From positions 62,001 to 126,000 of the forward strand of contig JAAYPC010000079.1 in NCBI GenBank assembly GCA_012519985.1: DNA of 64,000 nucleotides. Direction: 5' to 3'. Under the pieces are notes generated by a model. That model was not told the DNA's origin and made no database searches. It saw nothing but the letters and a program-made list of their open reading frames with translations. Position 1 is the first letter of the stretch; every line of letters begins with the position of its first letter. Shown here in pieces: positions 17,370 through 26,647 of the stretch. Origin of the DNA: Fibrobacter sp. Its GTDB lineage: Bacteria > Fibrobacterota > Chitinivibrionia > Chitinivibrionales > Chitinispirillaceae. The position numbers and the translations under genes are program-made.

Positions 17370-18168
17370 GATAATCATATAGATTTAACAGACGAGGCAC
17401 GTTCTGCTCAAACTCTTTAAGGTAAAGACTGTTAGGGCCATCACATAGAGCCATGTCCGGATCCGGGTGAACTTCAAAGAATAATCCATCGACTCCAACT
17501 GCCAATGCAGCTTTAGCCAGGGGTATGGCCAGCGATCGGTTTCCAGAGGATTGACCGTTACCTGCACCTGGCTGCTGAACGCTATGGGTAGCATCAAATA
17601 TCAGGGGTTTACCCAGACTTTTCAGAGTATCGAAACCTGCGAAATCCACCACCAGACGGTTATATCCAAAAAAAGTTCCCCGCTCGGTGAGCCAGGAGTT
17701 TTCACCTGCTTTCTCCAGAGAGTATTTCATCTCCAGTGGGGAGAGGAACTGCCCTTTTTTGACATTCACAATTTTTCCGGTTTTGCCTGCATTGTAGAGC
17801 AAATCGGTCTGTCGGCACAGAAATGCAGGTATTTGAAGTACATCCACTACCTGGGCCGCCTCTTCTATTTGGGATACTTCGTGAATATCTGTCAATAGTG
17901 GCAGGCCGGTCTCTTCTTTGACAATTCGTAGAAGCTCCAGCCCTTCGGTTTTCCCGGGGCCTCGGAAAGAATTTAGGCTAGTGCGGTTGGCTTTATCGTA
18001 AGAGGCCTTGAAAACTATATCGACTTTATGTTTGATAGAAAGGTCGGCGAGAGTCGCTGCGATCTGAAGAGTGACGTCACGATTTTCCAGGACACAAGGA
18101 CCTGCAATAAAAAAAAGACCGGGCTCGTTTGAGTTTTTATAACTGAAAATGGAGGTGGATTTTTCCAT
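17353..18168 (-). CDS. kdsA: 3-deoxy-8-phosphooctulonate synthase
   Basis: A 271-residue class I aldolase-type enzyme that joins arabinose 5-phosphate and phosphoenolpyruvate to make KDO 8-phosphate for lipopolysaccharide. Motifs: FIAGPCVLEN near the start, FKASYDKANRTS, RGPGKTEGL, LTDIHE, FDATHSVQQPG and FFEVHPDPDMALCDGPN. The asparagine in KANRTS and the cysteine in GPCVLE should be compared with metal and non-metal types. Its presence shows an outer membrane with KDO-containing lipopolysaccharide. It runs toward apbE. The stop codon lies inside the apbE terminator hairpin. Confidence 0.95.
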   Translation of the reverse strand: MEKSTSIFSYKNSNEPGLFFIAGPCVLENRDVTLQIAATLADLSIKHKVDIVFKASYDKANRTSLNSFRGPGKTEGLELLRIVKEETGLPLLTDIHEVSQIEEAAQVVDVLQIPAFLCRQTDLLYNAGKTGKIVNVKKGQFLSPLEMKYSLEKAGENSWLTERGTFFGYNRLVVDFAGFDTLKSLGKPLIFDATHSVQQPGAGNGQSSGNRSLAIPLAKAALAVGVDGLFFEVHPDPDMALCDGPNSLYLKEFEQNVPRLLNLYDYLKSYC

Positions 18169-18210
18169 GATTCTCCCACTAGATTTTATAGAAAATCCGG
18201 TTGATTTTAA

Positions 18211-18240
18211 TTGACTCCGGTTGATGGATCGACTTATATT
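18211..18240 (+). promoter_or_regulatory. Sigma-70-type promoter for gap
   Basis: TTGACT at 18211-18216 and TATATT at 18235-18240 are separated by 18 bases. Transcription would start near 18247, leaving an AT-rich leader of about 80 nt before the GGAGG of gap. Confidence 0.6.
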
Positions 18241-18314
18241 AGTCGCCGTAAGTTATGAACATAAAATAGAATATTCTCTTGCAAAACAGCGTACTTTCTT
18301 TTTATTCATTATAA

Positions 18315-19388
<1,074 letters not shown>

Positions 19389-19418
19389 ATCGTTATCTGA
19401 TTTACTTTAATTTTCAAG

Positions 19419-19450
19419 GAGGAACGGAAAGACCGTTCCTTCTCTTTTTA
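19419..19450 (+). terminator. Intrinsic terminator after gap
   Basis: AGGAACGG (19420-19427) and CCGTTCCT (19433-19440) form an 8-bp stem with loop AAAGA, followed by TCTCTTTTT. It probably reduces transcription into pgk, which lies 57 nt further on. Confidence 0.85.
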
Positions 19451-19506
19451 AATACTGCACAATCAACTCGCCTGATTTTTGATACTATTAGAGGAGCGAA
19501 AAAAAT

Positions 19507-20775
19507 ATGGCAATCACCAAAAAGACTGTTAAAGACATCAAATTTGATGATAAGCGTGTGGTAATGCGTGTAGATTTCAATGTTCCACTTAAAGATGGTG
19601 TCATTCAGGATGATACCCGTATAGTTGCTGCACTTCCTACAATTACTTACATTCTTCAACAGAATGTAAAAAGCCTGGTTTTAATGTCTCATTTGGGCGA
19701 TCCTAAAAAAGACATTGCAAAGGCCAGAGAAAAGGCAGAAAAGGACGGAAAAGCCTTCGATGAGAAGAAGTTCAGCGAAGGAAAACATAGAATGGCTCCT
19801 GTTGCAGCCCATCTTTCCAAACTTCTTAATAAAGAAGTAAAGTTAGCTCCCGGAACGATCGATGAACAGACTCAAAAGATGGTTTCTTCTCTTTCGGGTG
19901 GAGAGGTTCTGCTTCTTGAAAATACCCGCTATAACAAAGAAGAGACCTCCAAGGATGCTTCAGAGCGGGAAAAGATGGCCAAAATTCTTTCCACCTACGG
20001 CGATATTTATGTAAATGATGCTTTCGGTACAGCACACCGGGCCCATGCTTCTACAGAAACACTGGCTAAATTTCTTCCTGCAGTTGCAGGTTTCCTGATG
20101 GAAAAGGAACTTGAGTTCCTCGAAGAAAAGATAGTTAAAAACCCTCAGAAACCGTTTGTTGCCATTATTGGAGGAGCAAAAGTTTCATCAAAGATTGCAG
20201 TGCTGGAAAGCCTGCTGGCAAAGGTTGATGCTTTGGTGATCGGGGGAGGGATGGCTTATACATTCCTTAAGGCTCAGGGAATCTCGGTAGGTAAGTCACT
20301 GATCGAAGATGAAATGCTTGATACTGCAAAAGATGTTCTGGAAAAGGCAAAAAATGCAGGTGTGAAGATATTGCTTCCTGTGGATCATGTGGTTACCCAG
20401 CAGTTTGCTTCTGATGCCCAATCAAAAGTAACTAACAGCGCGGCTATAGAAGATGGCTGGATGGGTATGGACATCGGCCCTGCGTCTATTGAGAACTTTA
20501 AAAATGAACTTAAAGACTGTAAAACTGTGTTCTGGAATGGTCCCATGGGCGTTTTTGAATTTCCTAAATTTGCTGCTGGAACTCAGGCTATTGCGGAAAC
20601 ACTTGCACAACTCAAAGACGTTACTACCGTAATCGGTGGTGGAGACTCTGTATCTGCGGTTAAAAAGGCTGGTGTCGCAGATAAAATGTCACACATTTCT
20701 ACCGGTGGTGGAGCTTCTCTGGAACTGGTAGAAGGGAAAATCCTGCCTGGAGTGAAAGCTCTGAACGATAAGTGA
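19507..20775 (+). CDS. pgk: Phosphoglycerate kinase
   Basis: A 422-residue enzyme that transfers phosphate from 1,3-bisphosphoglycerate to ADP. Motifs: VVMRVDFNVPL at the N-terminus, LMSHLGDP (normally SHLGRP), YVNDAFGTAHRAHAS, IIGGAKV, IGGGMAYTF, GWMGMDIGPAS, WNGPMGVFE and the nucleotide-binding GGGDSVSA with STGGGASLELVEGK near the end. It is longer than typical bacterial Pgk (about 390 aa) because of an insertion near residues 62-90 (KAREKAEKDGKAFDEKKF). The arginine of SHLGRP, usually conserved, is Asp here. GAGGAG precedes the ATG. Confidence 0.97.
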   Translation: MAITKKTVKDIKFDDKRVVMRVDFNVPLKDGVIQDDTRIVAALPTITYILQQNVKSLVLMSHLGDPKKDIAKAREKAEKDGKAFDEKKFSEGKHRMAPVAAHLSKLLNKEVKLAPGTIDEQTQKMVSSLSGGEVLLLENTRYNKEETSKDASEREKMAKILSTYGDIYVNDAFGTAHRAHASTETLAKFLPAVAGFLMEKELEFLEEKIVKNPQKPFVAIIGGAKVSSKIAVLESLLAKVDALVIGGGMAYTFLKAQGISVGKSLIEDEMLDTAKDVLEKAKNAGVKILLPVDHVVTQQFASDAQSKVTNSAAIEDGWMGMDIGPASIENFKNELKDCKTVFWNGPMGVFEFPKFAAGTQAIAETLAQLKDVTTVIGGGDSVSAVKKAGVADKMSHISTGGGASLELVEGKILPGVKALNDK

Positions 20776-20779
20776 CAAT

Positions 20780-20812
20780 AAGGGGCTGTCATTTGATGGC
20801 TCCTTTCTTTCT
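20780..20812 (+). terminator. Possible terminator after pgk
   Basis: AAGGGGC (20780-20786) pairs with GCTCCTT (20799-20805) with one G-U pair and a 12-base loop, followed by TCTTTCT. It lies four bases past the stop codon. Confidence 0.5.
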
Positions 20813-20889
20813 AAAAAATACTTGAAATCCAAGAGTGATTTTATCTATATTCAGAAACTCTTATAAAGTGAATGGCTGAAAGGACAAGA

Positions 20890-21645
20890 ATGGCTCGCAA
20901 GAAATTTGTTGCTGGAAACTGGAAGATGAACACCACTATTGATGAAGCGAAAGCTTTGGCAAAGGGTGTGGTAGAGACTGTAGGGAATGTAACTGATGTT
21001 GATATTGCGGTCTGTCCTCCTTTTACAAACCTTTTGGCAGTTGCAGAGATCTTGAAAGGTTCTTCAGTTAAACTTGGAGCACAGGATGTGCACTGGGAAG
21101 CAAAGGGAGCCTATACAGGTAAAGTCAGTTGTTCTATGCTCAAGAGTGTGGGTGTTACCTATGTAATAGTAGGACATTCTGAACAACGACAATATTTTCA
21201 TGAAACTGACGAAACAGTTAATAAAAAAGTTAAAGCCGTTCTGGCTTCAGAGCTCTTGCCGATTATTTGCATAGGTGAAACTCTGGATGAAAGAAAAAGC
21301 GGCCAAATGGATTCCGTTATCGAGAGACAGGTTAAAGGCGCTTTCTCAGGTATTGAAGCTTCAGATGTTACTAAATGTACAATTGCTTATGAACCCGTAT
21401 GGGCTATAGGAACAGGTGAGACTGCTACTCCCCAACAGGCTAATGAAGCTCATATTTTTATCAGGAAAATCATTGAAAAGTTATATGATAAAGAGATTGC
21501 CGCCTCCTTAAGAATTCAATACGGTGGTAGTATGAAACCGGAAAATGCCAAGGAACTGCTGGCACAGAGTGATGTTGATGGCGGTCTGATTGGCGGAGCA
21601 TCATTAAAGGCTTCTGATTTTGCCGGTATCGTAAATCCGGTTTGA
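20890..21645 (+). CDS. tpiA: Triosephosphate isomerase
   Basis: A 251-residue TIM barrel. The catalytic residues are present: Asn10 and Lys12 in AGNWKMN, His in VGHSEQRQ, and Glu in AYEPVWAIGTG. The phosphate-binding loops YGGSMKP and GGLIGGASL are also seen. I chose the ATG at 20890 (MARKKFVAGNWKMN) because AAAGGA lies 5 nt upstream, inside the longer frame that begins at 20872. It completes the gap-pgk-tpiA glycolysis cluster. secG follows after 23 nt and is probably co-transcribed. Confidence 0.97.
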   Translation: MARKKFVAGNWKMNTTIDEAKALAKGVVETVGNVTDVDIAVCPPFTNLLAVAEILKGSSVKLGAQDVHWEAKGAYTGKVSCSMLKSVGVTYVIVGHSEQRQYFHETDETVNKKVKAVLASELLPIICIGETLDERKSGQMDSVIERQVKGAFSGIEASDVTKCTIAYEPVWAIGTGETATPQQANEAHIFIRKIIEKLYDKEIAASLRIQYGGSMKPENAKELLAQSDVDGGLIGGASLKASDFAGIVNPV

Positions 21646-21668
21646 TGTAACATTAACAAAGGTAGTTT

Positions 21669-22067
21669 ATGCTTTTTGCAATCCTTGTATTTTTCTTTAT
21701 TATTGTTTGTATCTTTTTAGTATTTCTTATTCTGATTCAATCCGATAAGGGTGGTGGCATTTCCGGAGCGATCGGTGGATCTCTGGGAGGCGCCAGCAAT
21801 CTTCTGGGTACTCAGGATACTGCTAATATTCTTACTAAGGGAACAGCAATTTTCGGTGGAGTCTTTCTTTTGCTTTGTGTCTTGATGTCATTGACTTTAA
21901 GTCAGCAGAACAACTCTGCCAAAGCCTCGATTCTTCAGGAAAAAATTGCTAAAGAAAAGAAATACTCTCCTGCATCTGCATTGGATAATGCCGCAGGAAC
22001 AGAAGGATTGCAGTTAGACAATCCGGACGCCATAGAAAAGTCCGCTGTCCCTGCAGATTCTAAATAA
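21669..22067 (+). CDS. secG: Preprotein translocase subunit SecG
   Basis: A 132-residue membrane protein with two helices (about residues 2-26 and 53-76). The family motif LILIQSDKGGGISGAIGG lies between them, as does the typical GGASNLLGTQDTANILTKGTAIFG segment. SecG assists SecYE in protein export. A charged, low-complexity C-terminal tail of about 50 residues is longer than in E. coli. AGGTAG precedes the ATG. The neighbour order tpiA-secG-tRNA-Leu is found in other bacteria as well. Confidence 0.93.
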   Translation: MLFAILVFFFIIVCIFLVFLILIQSDKGGGISGAIGGSLGGASNLLGTQDTANILTKGTAIFGGVFLLLCVLMSLTLSQQNNSAKASILQEKIAKEKKYSPASALDNAAGTEGLQLDNPDAIEKSAVPADSK

Positions 22068-22089
22068 TTTAACTTTTGCTCTTTAAAAT

Positions 22090-22173
22090 GCGGTTGTGGT
22101 GGAACTGGTAGACACGCTACTTTGAGGGGGTAGTGAGCGCTAGCTTGTGTCGGTTCGAGTCCGACCAACCGCA
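22090..22173 (+). tRNA. tRNA-Leu (anticodon GAG)
   Basis: Eighty-four bases fold as a class II tRNA. The acceptor arms are GCGGTTG and CAACCGC with discriminator A. The anticodon stem is CTACT/GGTAG with loop TTGAGGG (GAG at 22124-22126). There is a long variable arm, and the T arm contains GGTTCGAGTCC. The CCA end is not encoded. It reads CUC and CUU leucine codons. Confidence 0.95.
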
Positions 22174-22184
22174 TCTAAAATATT

Positions 22185-22217
22185 AAAGCCGTGAGAATAA
22201 CTCTTACGGCTTTTTTT
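22185..22217 (+). terminator. Intrinsic terminator after tRNA-Leu
   Basis: AAAGCCGTGAG and CTCTTACGGCTTT form a strong stem with loop AATAA (one mismatch) followed by a run of T. It ends the tpiA-secG-tRNA transcript. Confidence 0.9.
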
Positions 22218-22293
22218 ATTGCTCTTACATTTTTATATGCGATTATTCGTATTTTCAGGTTAAGTGTGTGCACAGGAAGCTTAGGTGTTCTTT

Positions 22294-23367
22294 ATGTCTG
22301 AAGGGAATGATGGTTTGATACGTTTCAAGAATCTGAAAATCTCATCTGTTGCAGATGTAATTGAAAAGATGGGAGAGAAGAAATTCAGGGCTACGCAAAT
22401 AATGAAATGGGTGTATCAGAAAAGGGTGGATTCATTTGAATTGATGAATAATATGCCCAAAGTGCTGCGTCAGAAACTAAGTGAAAAATTCTCTTTAAAA
22501 AAAATGGAACTGGTATCTACAATGGAATCCAGAAGCCGCGATGCAGTTAAATTTGGATTCCTATTACACGAGTCTTCACATATCGTGGAAAGTGTCTTAT
22601 TGATCGACAGGAACAGGAGAACAGCCTGCTTATCGAGTCAGTTGGGTTGCGGTTTGGGATGTGTGTTTTGCGAAACCGGAAAGATGGGGTTGATCCGGAA
22701 TCTTGCTCAGGATGAAATTATAGGCCAACTAATCGGAATAAATGATTTCCTGGAAAAAAGAGGAGATAAATCAGTCACTAACATTGTCTTTATGGGCATG
22801 GGAGAAGCTCTTTCCAATTTCGAAAACTTCAGATCTGCTCTTGATATTATCATGAATGAAGATTGTTTTAATATCGGAGGCAGGAGAATCACCGTATCTA
22901 CCGCTGGTGTAATTCCTTCGATTGAGAGACTTATGAATGAAGACCTTAACATTGGTCTGGCTATTTCTCTGAATGCCTTTTCTGATAAACAACGCAGCCA
23001 AATAATGCCGGTAAATAACAAATATCCTATTGCCCGGCTTATTGAAATAGCCAAAAGATATTTCGATAAAACCGGTCGAAGAGTGACTTTTGAATATGTC
23101 CTGATAGAAGGGGAAACCGATACCGATGAGGCAGTAAATGCACTCAGCAATCTGCTGGGTGGTTTTCCTTGTAAAATAAATGTGATTCCGGTTAATCCTG
23201 GCAAAAGTTCAGGGTTTAAGAGTCCGGCTGAAGGCAGACTTGAGACTTTCGCAAATAAATTGCATCAGAGGGGGTTATCGGCAACCCTTAGAAAAAGCAG
23301 AGGAAAGGACATATATGGTGCATGTGGTCAGCTTTCCTCCAGAGAATCATGCGTCAGGCAGGATTAA
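22294..23367 (+). CDS. rlmN: 23S rRNA (adenine-C2)-methyltransferase RlmN
   Basis: A 357-residue radical SAM enzyme that methylates A2503 of 23S rRNA and A37 of some tRNAs. Motifs: RATQIMKWVYQK, the radical SAM site CGLGCVFC, VFMGMGEAL, ITVSTAGV, LAISLNAF and, at the C-terminus, RGKDIYGACGQL with the methyl-carrying cysteine. I prefer the ATG at 22294 (with TAGGTG upstream). A GTG at 22285 with AGGA upstream would add three residues. The last four bases overlap the end of the convergent small gene. Confidence 0.95.
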   Translation: MSEGNDGLIRFKNLKISSVADVIEKMGEKKFRATQIMKWVYQKRVDSFELMNNMPKVLRQKLSEKFSLKKMELVSTMESRSRDAVKFGFLLHESSHIVESVLLIDRNRRTACLSSQLGCGLGCVFCETGKMGLIRNLAQDEIIGQLIGINDFLEKRGDKSVTNIVFMGMGEALSNFENFRSALDIIMNEDCFNIGGRRITVSTAGVIPSIERLMNEDLNIGLAISLNAFSDKQRSQIMPVNNKYPIARLIEIAKRYFDKTGRRVTFEYVLIEGETDTDEAVNALSNLLGGFPCKINVIPVNPGKSSGFKSPAEGRLETFANKLHQRGLSATLRKSRGKDIYGACGQLSSRESCVRQD

Positions 23368-23636
23368 CTCTGCATCAGTTCTTTCCAGATGCCAGTAAAT
23401 TCAAACTCCAGAATATCTGCAACCGCAACCCAATCTTCCATTTTTTGCATGGTGAAAAGTGTTTCCAGAGAGTAGAGCAGTTTCTGAAGTTGCTTTGGGG
23501 CCACTTTTCTGTTCTTTAGTTCCGTTTCCATACATTGCAGTGTTTCATTGAGTCTGGATGATGCAACACTGTAATCACCACAGCGCAAAGAATCTATGAT
23601 GTCTCGAAATGAGAGAGAAATATGTTCATTGGGCAT
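23364..23636 (-). CDS. Small helical protein, possibly a flagellar chaperone
   Basis: A 90-residue protein predicted to be all helical, with no signal peptide or membrane segment. The sequence has the look of FliT/FliS/FlgN-like small chaperones (regular hydrophobic spacing, RLNETLQCMETELKNRK, then MEDWVAVADILEFEFTGIW), but I cannot assign it to a family. The location, 150 bases from a divergent glycosyltransferase gene and 2 kb from flagellin, is the only further support. The start has no clear ribosome binding site. Its end overlaps rlmN by 4 nt. The flagellar role is inference. Confidence 0.6.
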   Translation of the reverse strand: MPNEHISLSFRDIIDSLRCGDYSVASSRLNETLQCMETELKNRKVAPKQLQKLLYSLETLFTMQKMEDWVAVADILEFEFTGIWKELMQS

Positions 23637-23788
23637 AAATATTTATTTCTTTTCTTAGTTGTAATAGTCTAATCAATTATATCCCGCAACCAGTTCGTTT
23701 TTCAATGATAAAAAAAGGAAGTCATTGAAATACCAGTGAATAAAACATAAACTTAGGTTAAAAAATATCAGATCAGGCCAGGAAAATA

Positions 23789-25390
23789 ATGAAAAAGTAT
23801 GCATGCCAGCTTTTTACAGCTCAAACAGGAGAGAGTTCTGCAAGGTTGGAAGATGAGAATGGAAACACAATTCATCTTCACTCGCTTGTAGATCCTCGGT
23901 TGGAAAGCCGTTATTTCCAGGATTTAAATATCTGGGGAGACAGGATCATTTTACTGGGAACAGGACTGGGTTATCATGTTTCTCAGTTACTGCACAGAAT
24001 CCCTTCTGATAGCCAAATCATAGTCATTGAATATTACCAGGAACTCGCCGAGATTTGTATCAAAGAGAGGTTCAGTAAGCAACCGGTTTTTATAACCAGC
24101 CAATCTTCTGATCCGGTAAGTATTCTCCGCAATTTTATCGATGGCGGCAGGTATGTACAGGTAATCAAGCACCCTGTTGCTTACAGAGTGCAACAGCTTT
24201 TCTATGATAAATTGCTTCAGGAAACGTTGTACTCAAAAACTGTCAGTAAAGAGAGAACATCGCTGTTATTGTATGGCAATTTTTTCCTTCAGGAGGAACT
24301 CAGATCTGCCATGAATAACTGCGGTAATACGGCGGTTTTTGATTATCGCAAATTCAGTGATTGCCTGCATTATCACTGTGATTTGGAAGAGAGTCTGCAG
24401 AAACTCCGGCCCGAAATGATTATTTCGGTAAACATGATGGGTTTTGATGGAAGCGGAGTTCTCAGTGACCTTTCTTTTAAATATGGAATACCGGTTAGTG
24501 TATGGTTTGTAGATGATCCTACACCAATTCTTCTGCATCAGAATCAGTTCATAAAATCTAATATGACAGCTTTCTGCTGGGAGAAGACATATCTGAATGG
24601 TTTAAGGAAAGCCGGGTTTAAGGATGCGCATTATCTGCCTTTAGCCACATCGCCAGAATTGTTTTCCAGGAAACCAGCTTCCCCTGGCACTGTAAAATTA
24701 GCCTTTGTAGGAAGTGCAATGAATGGGGAATTTCTGGAAAATATCAGAAGGAAAATTATATGGAACCCTTCTTACGATTCAATTGTCAAACAATCCGCAG
24801 AGATAATTTCTGAATGTAATCGGTGCAATGTGGCTGATATAATTTCTCAGGTCTCTCGGAAGCTCAATATTTCCTTACCAGATGATACCAGGAATGTAGT
24901 TTGGTTGCAGGCATTGATAATTCATACTGCAAGCATGCTGAAGCGAAAAAGAGTAATTAATTCCGTGAAAGATCTTGGAATTGAGACTTTTGGAGATCCG
25001 CAGGGGTGGAGGCAGTTATGTGGAAGCTGGATTAAAACTCACCATGATATTGATTACAGAACCGAACTGGCCTCTGTTTACAGAAAGATTGAGATTAACC
25101 TGAATATTACCAGCTCTCAGATGCCAACAGGAGTAAATCAGCGTGTTTTTGATATCCCTGCAAGTGGCAGTTTTGTTTTGAATGATAAACAGAGTGATCT
25201 GGAGGAATTATTTGAAAAGGATGAGGTCGTAACGTACTGTTCAATTGATGAGCTGAAGGAAAAAATCCGGTATTATAGTAATAATGAGAGTGCACGCAGG
25301 CGGATAAGTGAAAATGCCCTATTTCACATTATGAAGGAGCATACCTATCTAAATCGTTATAAAAAAATGTGTACCCTTATAAATAAGTGA
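23789..25390 (+). CDS. Maf/CgeB-like glycosyltransferase, probable flagellin modification
   Basis: A 533-residue cytoplasmic protein in two parts. The N-terminal part (to about 170) contains LLGTGLGYHVSQLLHRI followed by IIVIEYYQELAEICIKERF, like the Maf (motility accessory factor, DUF115) and related proteins. The second part has the DUF3880/CgeB pattern: VWFVDDPTPILLH, CWEKTYLNGLRKAGF, YLPLATSPELF, ending with glycosyltransferase-1-like NLNITSSQMPTGVNQRVFDIPASGSFVL and LEELF, HTYLNRYKKM. The flagellin gene follows after about 170 nt of leader, so flagellin is the likely acceptor. The sugar cannot be deduced. AGGA precedes the ATG. Confidence 0.75.
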   Translation: MKKYACQLFTAQTGESSARLEDENGNTIHLHSLVDPRLESRYFQDLNIWGDRIILLGTGLGYHVSQLLHRIPSDSQIIVIEYYQELAEICIKERFSKQPVFITSQSSDPVSILRNFIDGGRYVQVIKHPVAYRVQQLFYDKLLQETLYSKTVSKERTSLLLYGNFFLQEELRSAMNNCGNTAVFDYRKFSDCLHYHCDLEESLQKLRPEMIISVNMMGFDGSGVLSDLSFKYGIPVSVWFVDDPTPILLHQNQFIKSNMTAFCWEKTYLNGLRKAGFKDAHYLPLATSPELFSRKPASPGTVKLAFVGSAMNGEFLENIRRKIIWNPSYDSIVKQSAEIISECNRCNVADIISQVSRKLNISLPDDTRNVVWLQALIIHTASMLKRKRVINSVKDLGIETFGDPQGWRQLCGSWIKTHHDIDYRTELASVYRKIEINLNITSSQMPTGVNQRVFDIPASGSFVLNDKQSDLEELFEKDEVVTYCSIDELKEKIRYYSNNESARRRISENALFHIMKEHTYLNRYKKMCTLINK

Positions 25391-25431
25391 CAGGATATAA
25401 AATCTGCTTGTTCATATTTTATAAAAAGCAC

Positions 25432-25459
25432 TAAAGGTGGGAATCATAAAAGTCGATTA
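25432..25459 (+). promoter_or_regulatory. Sigma-28 (FliA)-like promoter of flagellin
   Basis: TAAAGGTG (25432-25439) and GTCGATTA (25452-25459) are 12 bases apart and resemble the flagellar consensus TAAAGTTT-N11-GCCGATAA. It sits about 140 nt before the flagellin ATG, downstream of the glycosyltransferase stop. Confidence 0.55.
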
Positions 25460-25473
25460 ATGTTTAATGAAGG

Positions 25474-25497
25474 CGGTTATCAAGAGTAAGATAACCG
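25474..25497 (+). promoter_or_regulatory. Hairpin in the flagellin 5' leader
   Basis: CGGTTATC and GATAACCG form a perfect 8-bp stem with an 8-base loop. It would lie about 10 nt from the 5' end of an mRNA started at the sigma-28-like promoter. A role in stabilising the abundant flagellin mRNA is inferred. Confidence 0.5.
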
Positions 25498-25600
25498 GGA
25501 ATAAGAAAAGAAAATCAAAAAGATGGCAAGGATGCCAGAGCTTTAGTCACCACGGATGATGCCATTTTACGCGGGGTATCATCGAAACAAGGAGGTTCCT

Positions 25601-26473
25601 ATGCGTATCAATCATAACATCTCTTCCATGCACACCCAGAATGCCATGTTCAAGGTCAATCGGGACATGAAGGTTTCTCTGGAAAGATTGTCAACCGGTT
25701 TGCGCATAAACCGTGCTTCCGATGATGCTGCCGGGCTGGGTGTTTCAGAAAACCTAAGAACTCAGGTTAGAGGTACAGCGCAGGCAATGCGTAATGCACA
25801 GGATGGCATAGCGGCTATCTCCATTGCAGAAGGTGCTGCAAATGAGATTTCCGATATACTTCAGCGTATGCGTGAACTGGCAGTCCAGTCAGCTAATGAT
25901 ACTTTGACTTCAACAGAACGAGCATACACCAATCAGGAGTATCAGCAACTGATTTCTGAAATTGACCGGATTGCAGAAGTTACCAACTACAATGGCATGA
26001 AACTGATCTCATCAAGCGGAACCAACCGAAATGAACGCTTCGGTATCGGCTCGGATGGCTCGGCATTGTGGATTGATGCAAATGCAAATCTCGGAAAAGA
26101 TTCAATTACTATCACTATCGATACTCTTACTACCACCAGCCTTGGAACAGGTGGCGGTACCGCTCTCAATACTACTTCACTCGAAGATCAGGAATCAGCG
26201 GTTGAAGCGATACGGTCTCTTGATGAGTCAATTGACAGTGTTAACACCATGCGTTCCAATATGGGAGCTTTTGTTAATCGTCTGGAACACGCGATCAATA
26301 ACCTCTCTGTGTCCAATACCAATCAGCAGTCTGCAGAGTCTCTCATCAGAGATGCAGATTTCGCCTTCGAATCTGCTCACTTTACCAGAAATCAGATACT
26401 TTCTCAGTCTGGAATATCGATGTTGGCACAGGCAAATATGTCTACCCAGGGGGTTTTGCAGTTGCTTGGATAA
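25601..26473 (+). CDS. fliC: Flagellin
   Basis: A 290-residue flagellar filament protein. The N-terminal D0/D1 domain begins MRINHNISSMHTQNAMF and contains LSTGLRINRASDDAAGL, the region seen by TLR5 in other species. The C-terminal domain ends ANMSTQGVLQLLG. The central variable part (about residues 150-200) is very short, so there is little D2/D3 domain, giving a thin filament as in spirochaete or alpha-proteobacterial short flagellins. I chose the ATG at 25601, with GGAGG 5 nt before it, over the longer frame from 25556. A strong terminator follows. Serines and threonines near 160-190 could be sites for glycosylation by the upstream enzyme. Confidence 0.97.
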   Translation: MRINHNISSMHTQNAMFKVNRDMKVSLERLSTGLRINRASDDAAGLGVSENLRTQVRGTAQAMRNAQDGIAAISIAEGAANEISDILQRMRELAVQSANDTLTSTERAYTNQEYQQLISEIDRIAEVTNYNGMKLISSSGTNRNERFGIGSDGSALWIDANANLGKDSITITIDTLTTTSLGTGGGTALNTTSLEDQESAVEAIRSLDESIDSVNTMRSNMGAFVNRLEHAINNLSVSNTNQQSAESLIRDADFAFESAHFTRNQILSQSGISMLAQANMSTQGVLQLLG

Positions 26474-26498
26474 CAGGGATTTTCAGGCAGCTTATAGT

Positions 26499-26535
26499 AA
26501 AGGAAAGTGGCAATCAGCCACTTTCCTTTTTTTTT
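26499..26535 (+). terminator. Intrinsic terminator of flagellin
   Basis: A perfect 13-bp stem, AAAGGAAAGTGGC with GCCACTTTCCTTT, has loop AATCA and ends in a run of T. It is the strongest terminator in the window. Confidence 0.95.
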
Positions 26536-26647
26536 ATGGCTGCGACTGATCTTCGTGAATTATAAGATAAGTAAGTTGCAGGTCTTTCATTATCACGCGC
26601 CTCCAGCAGAACTCATAATTGTATGATAGCAGACATAAGAACAGGCA

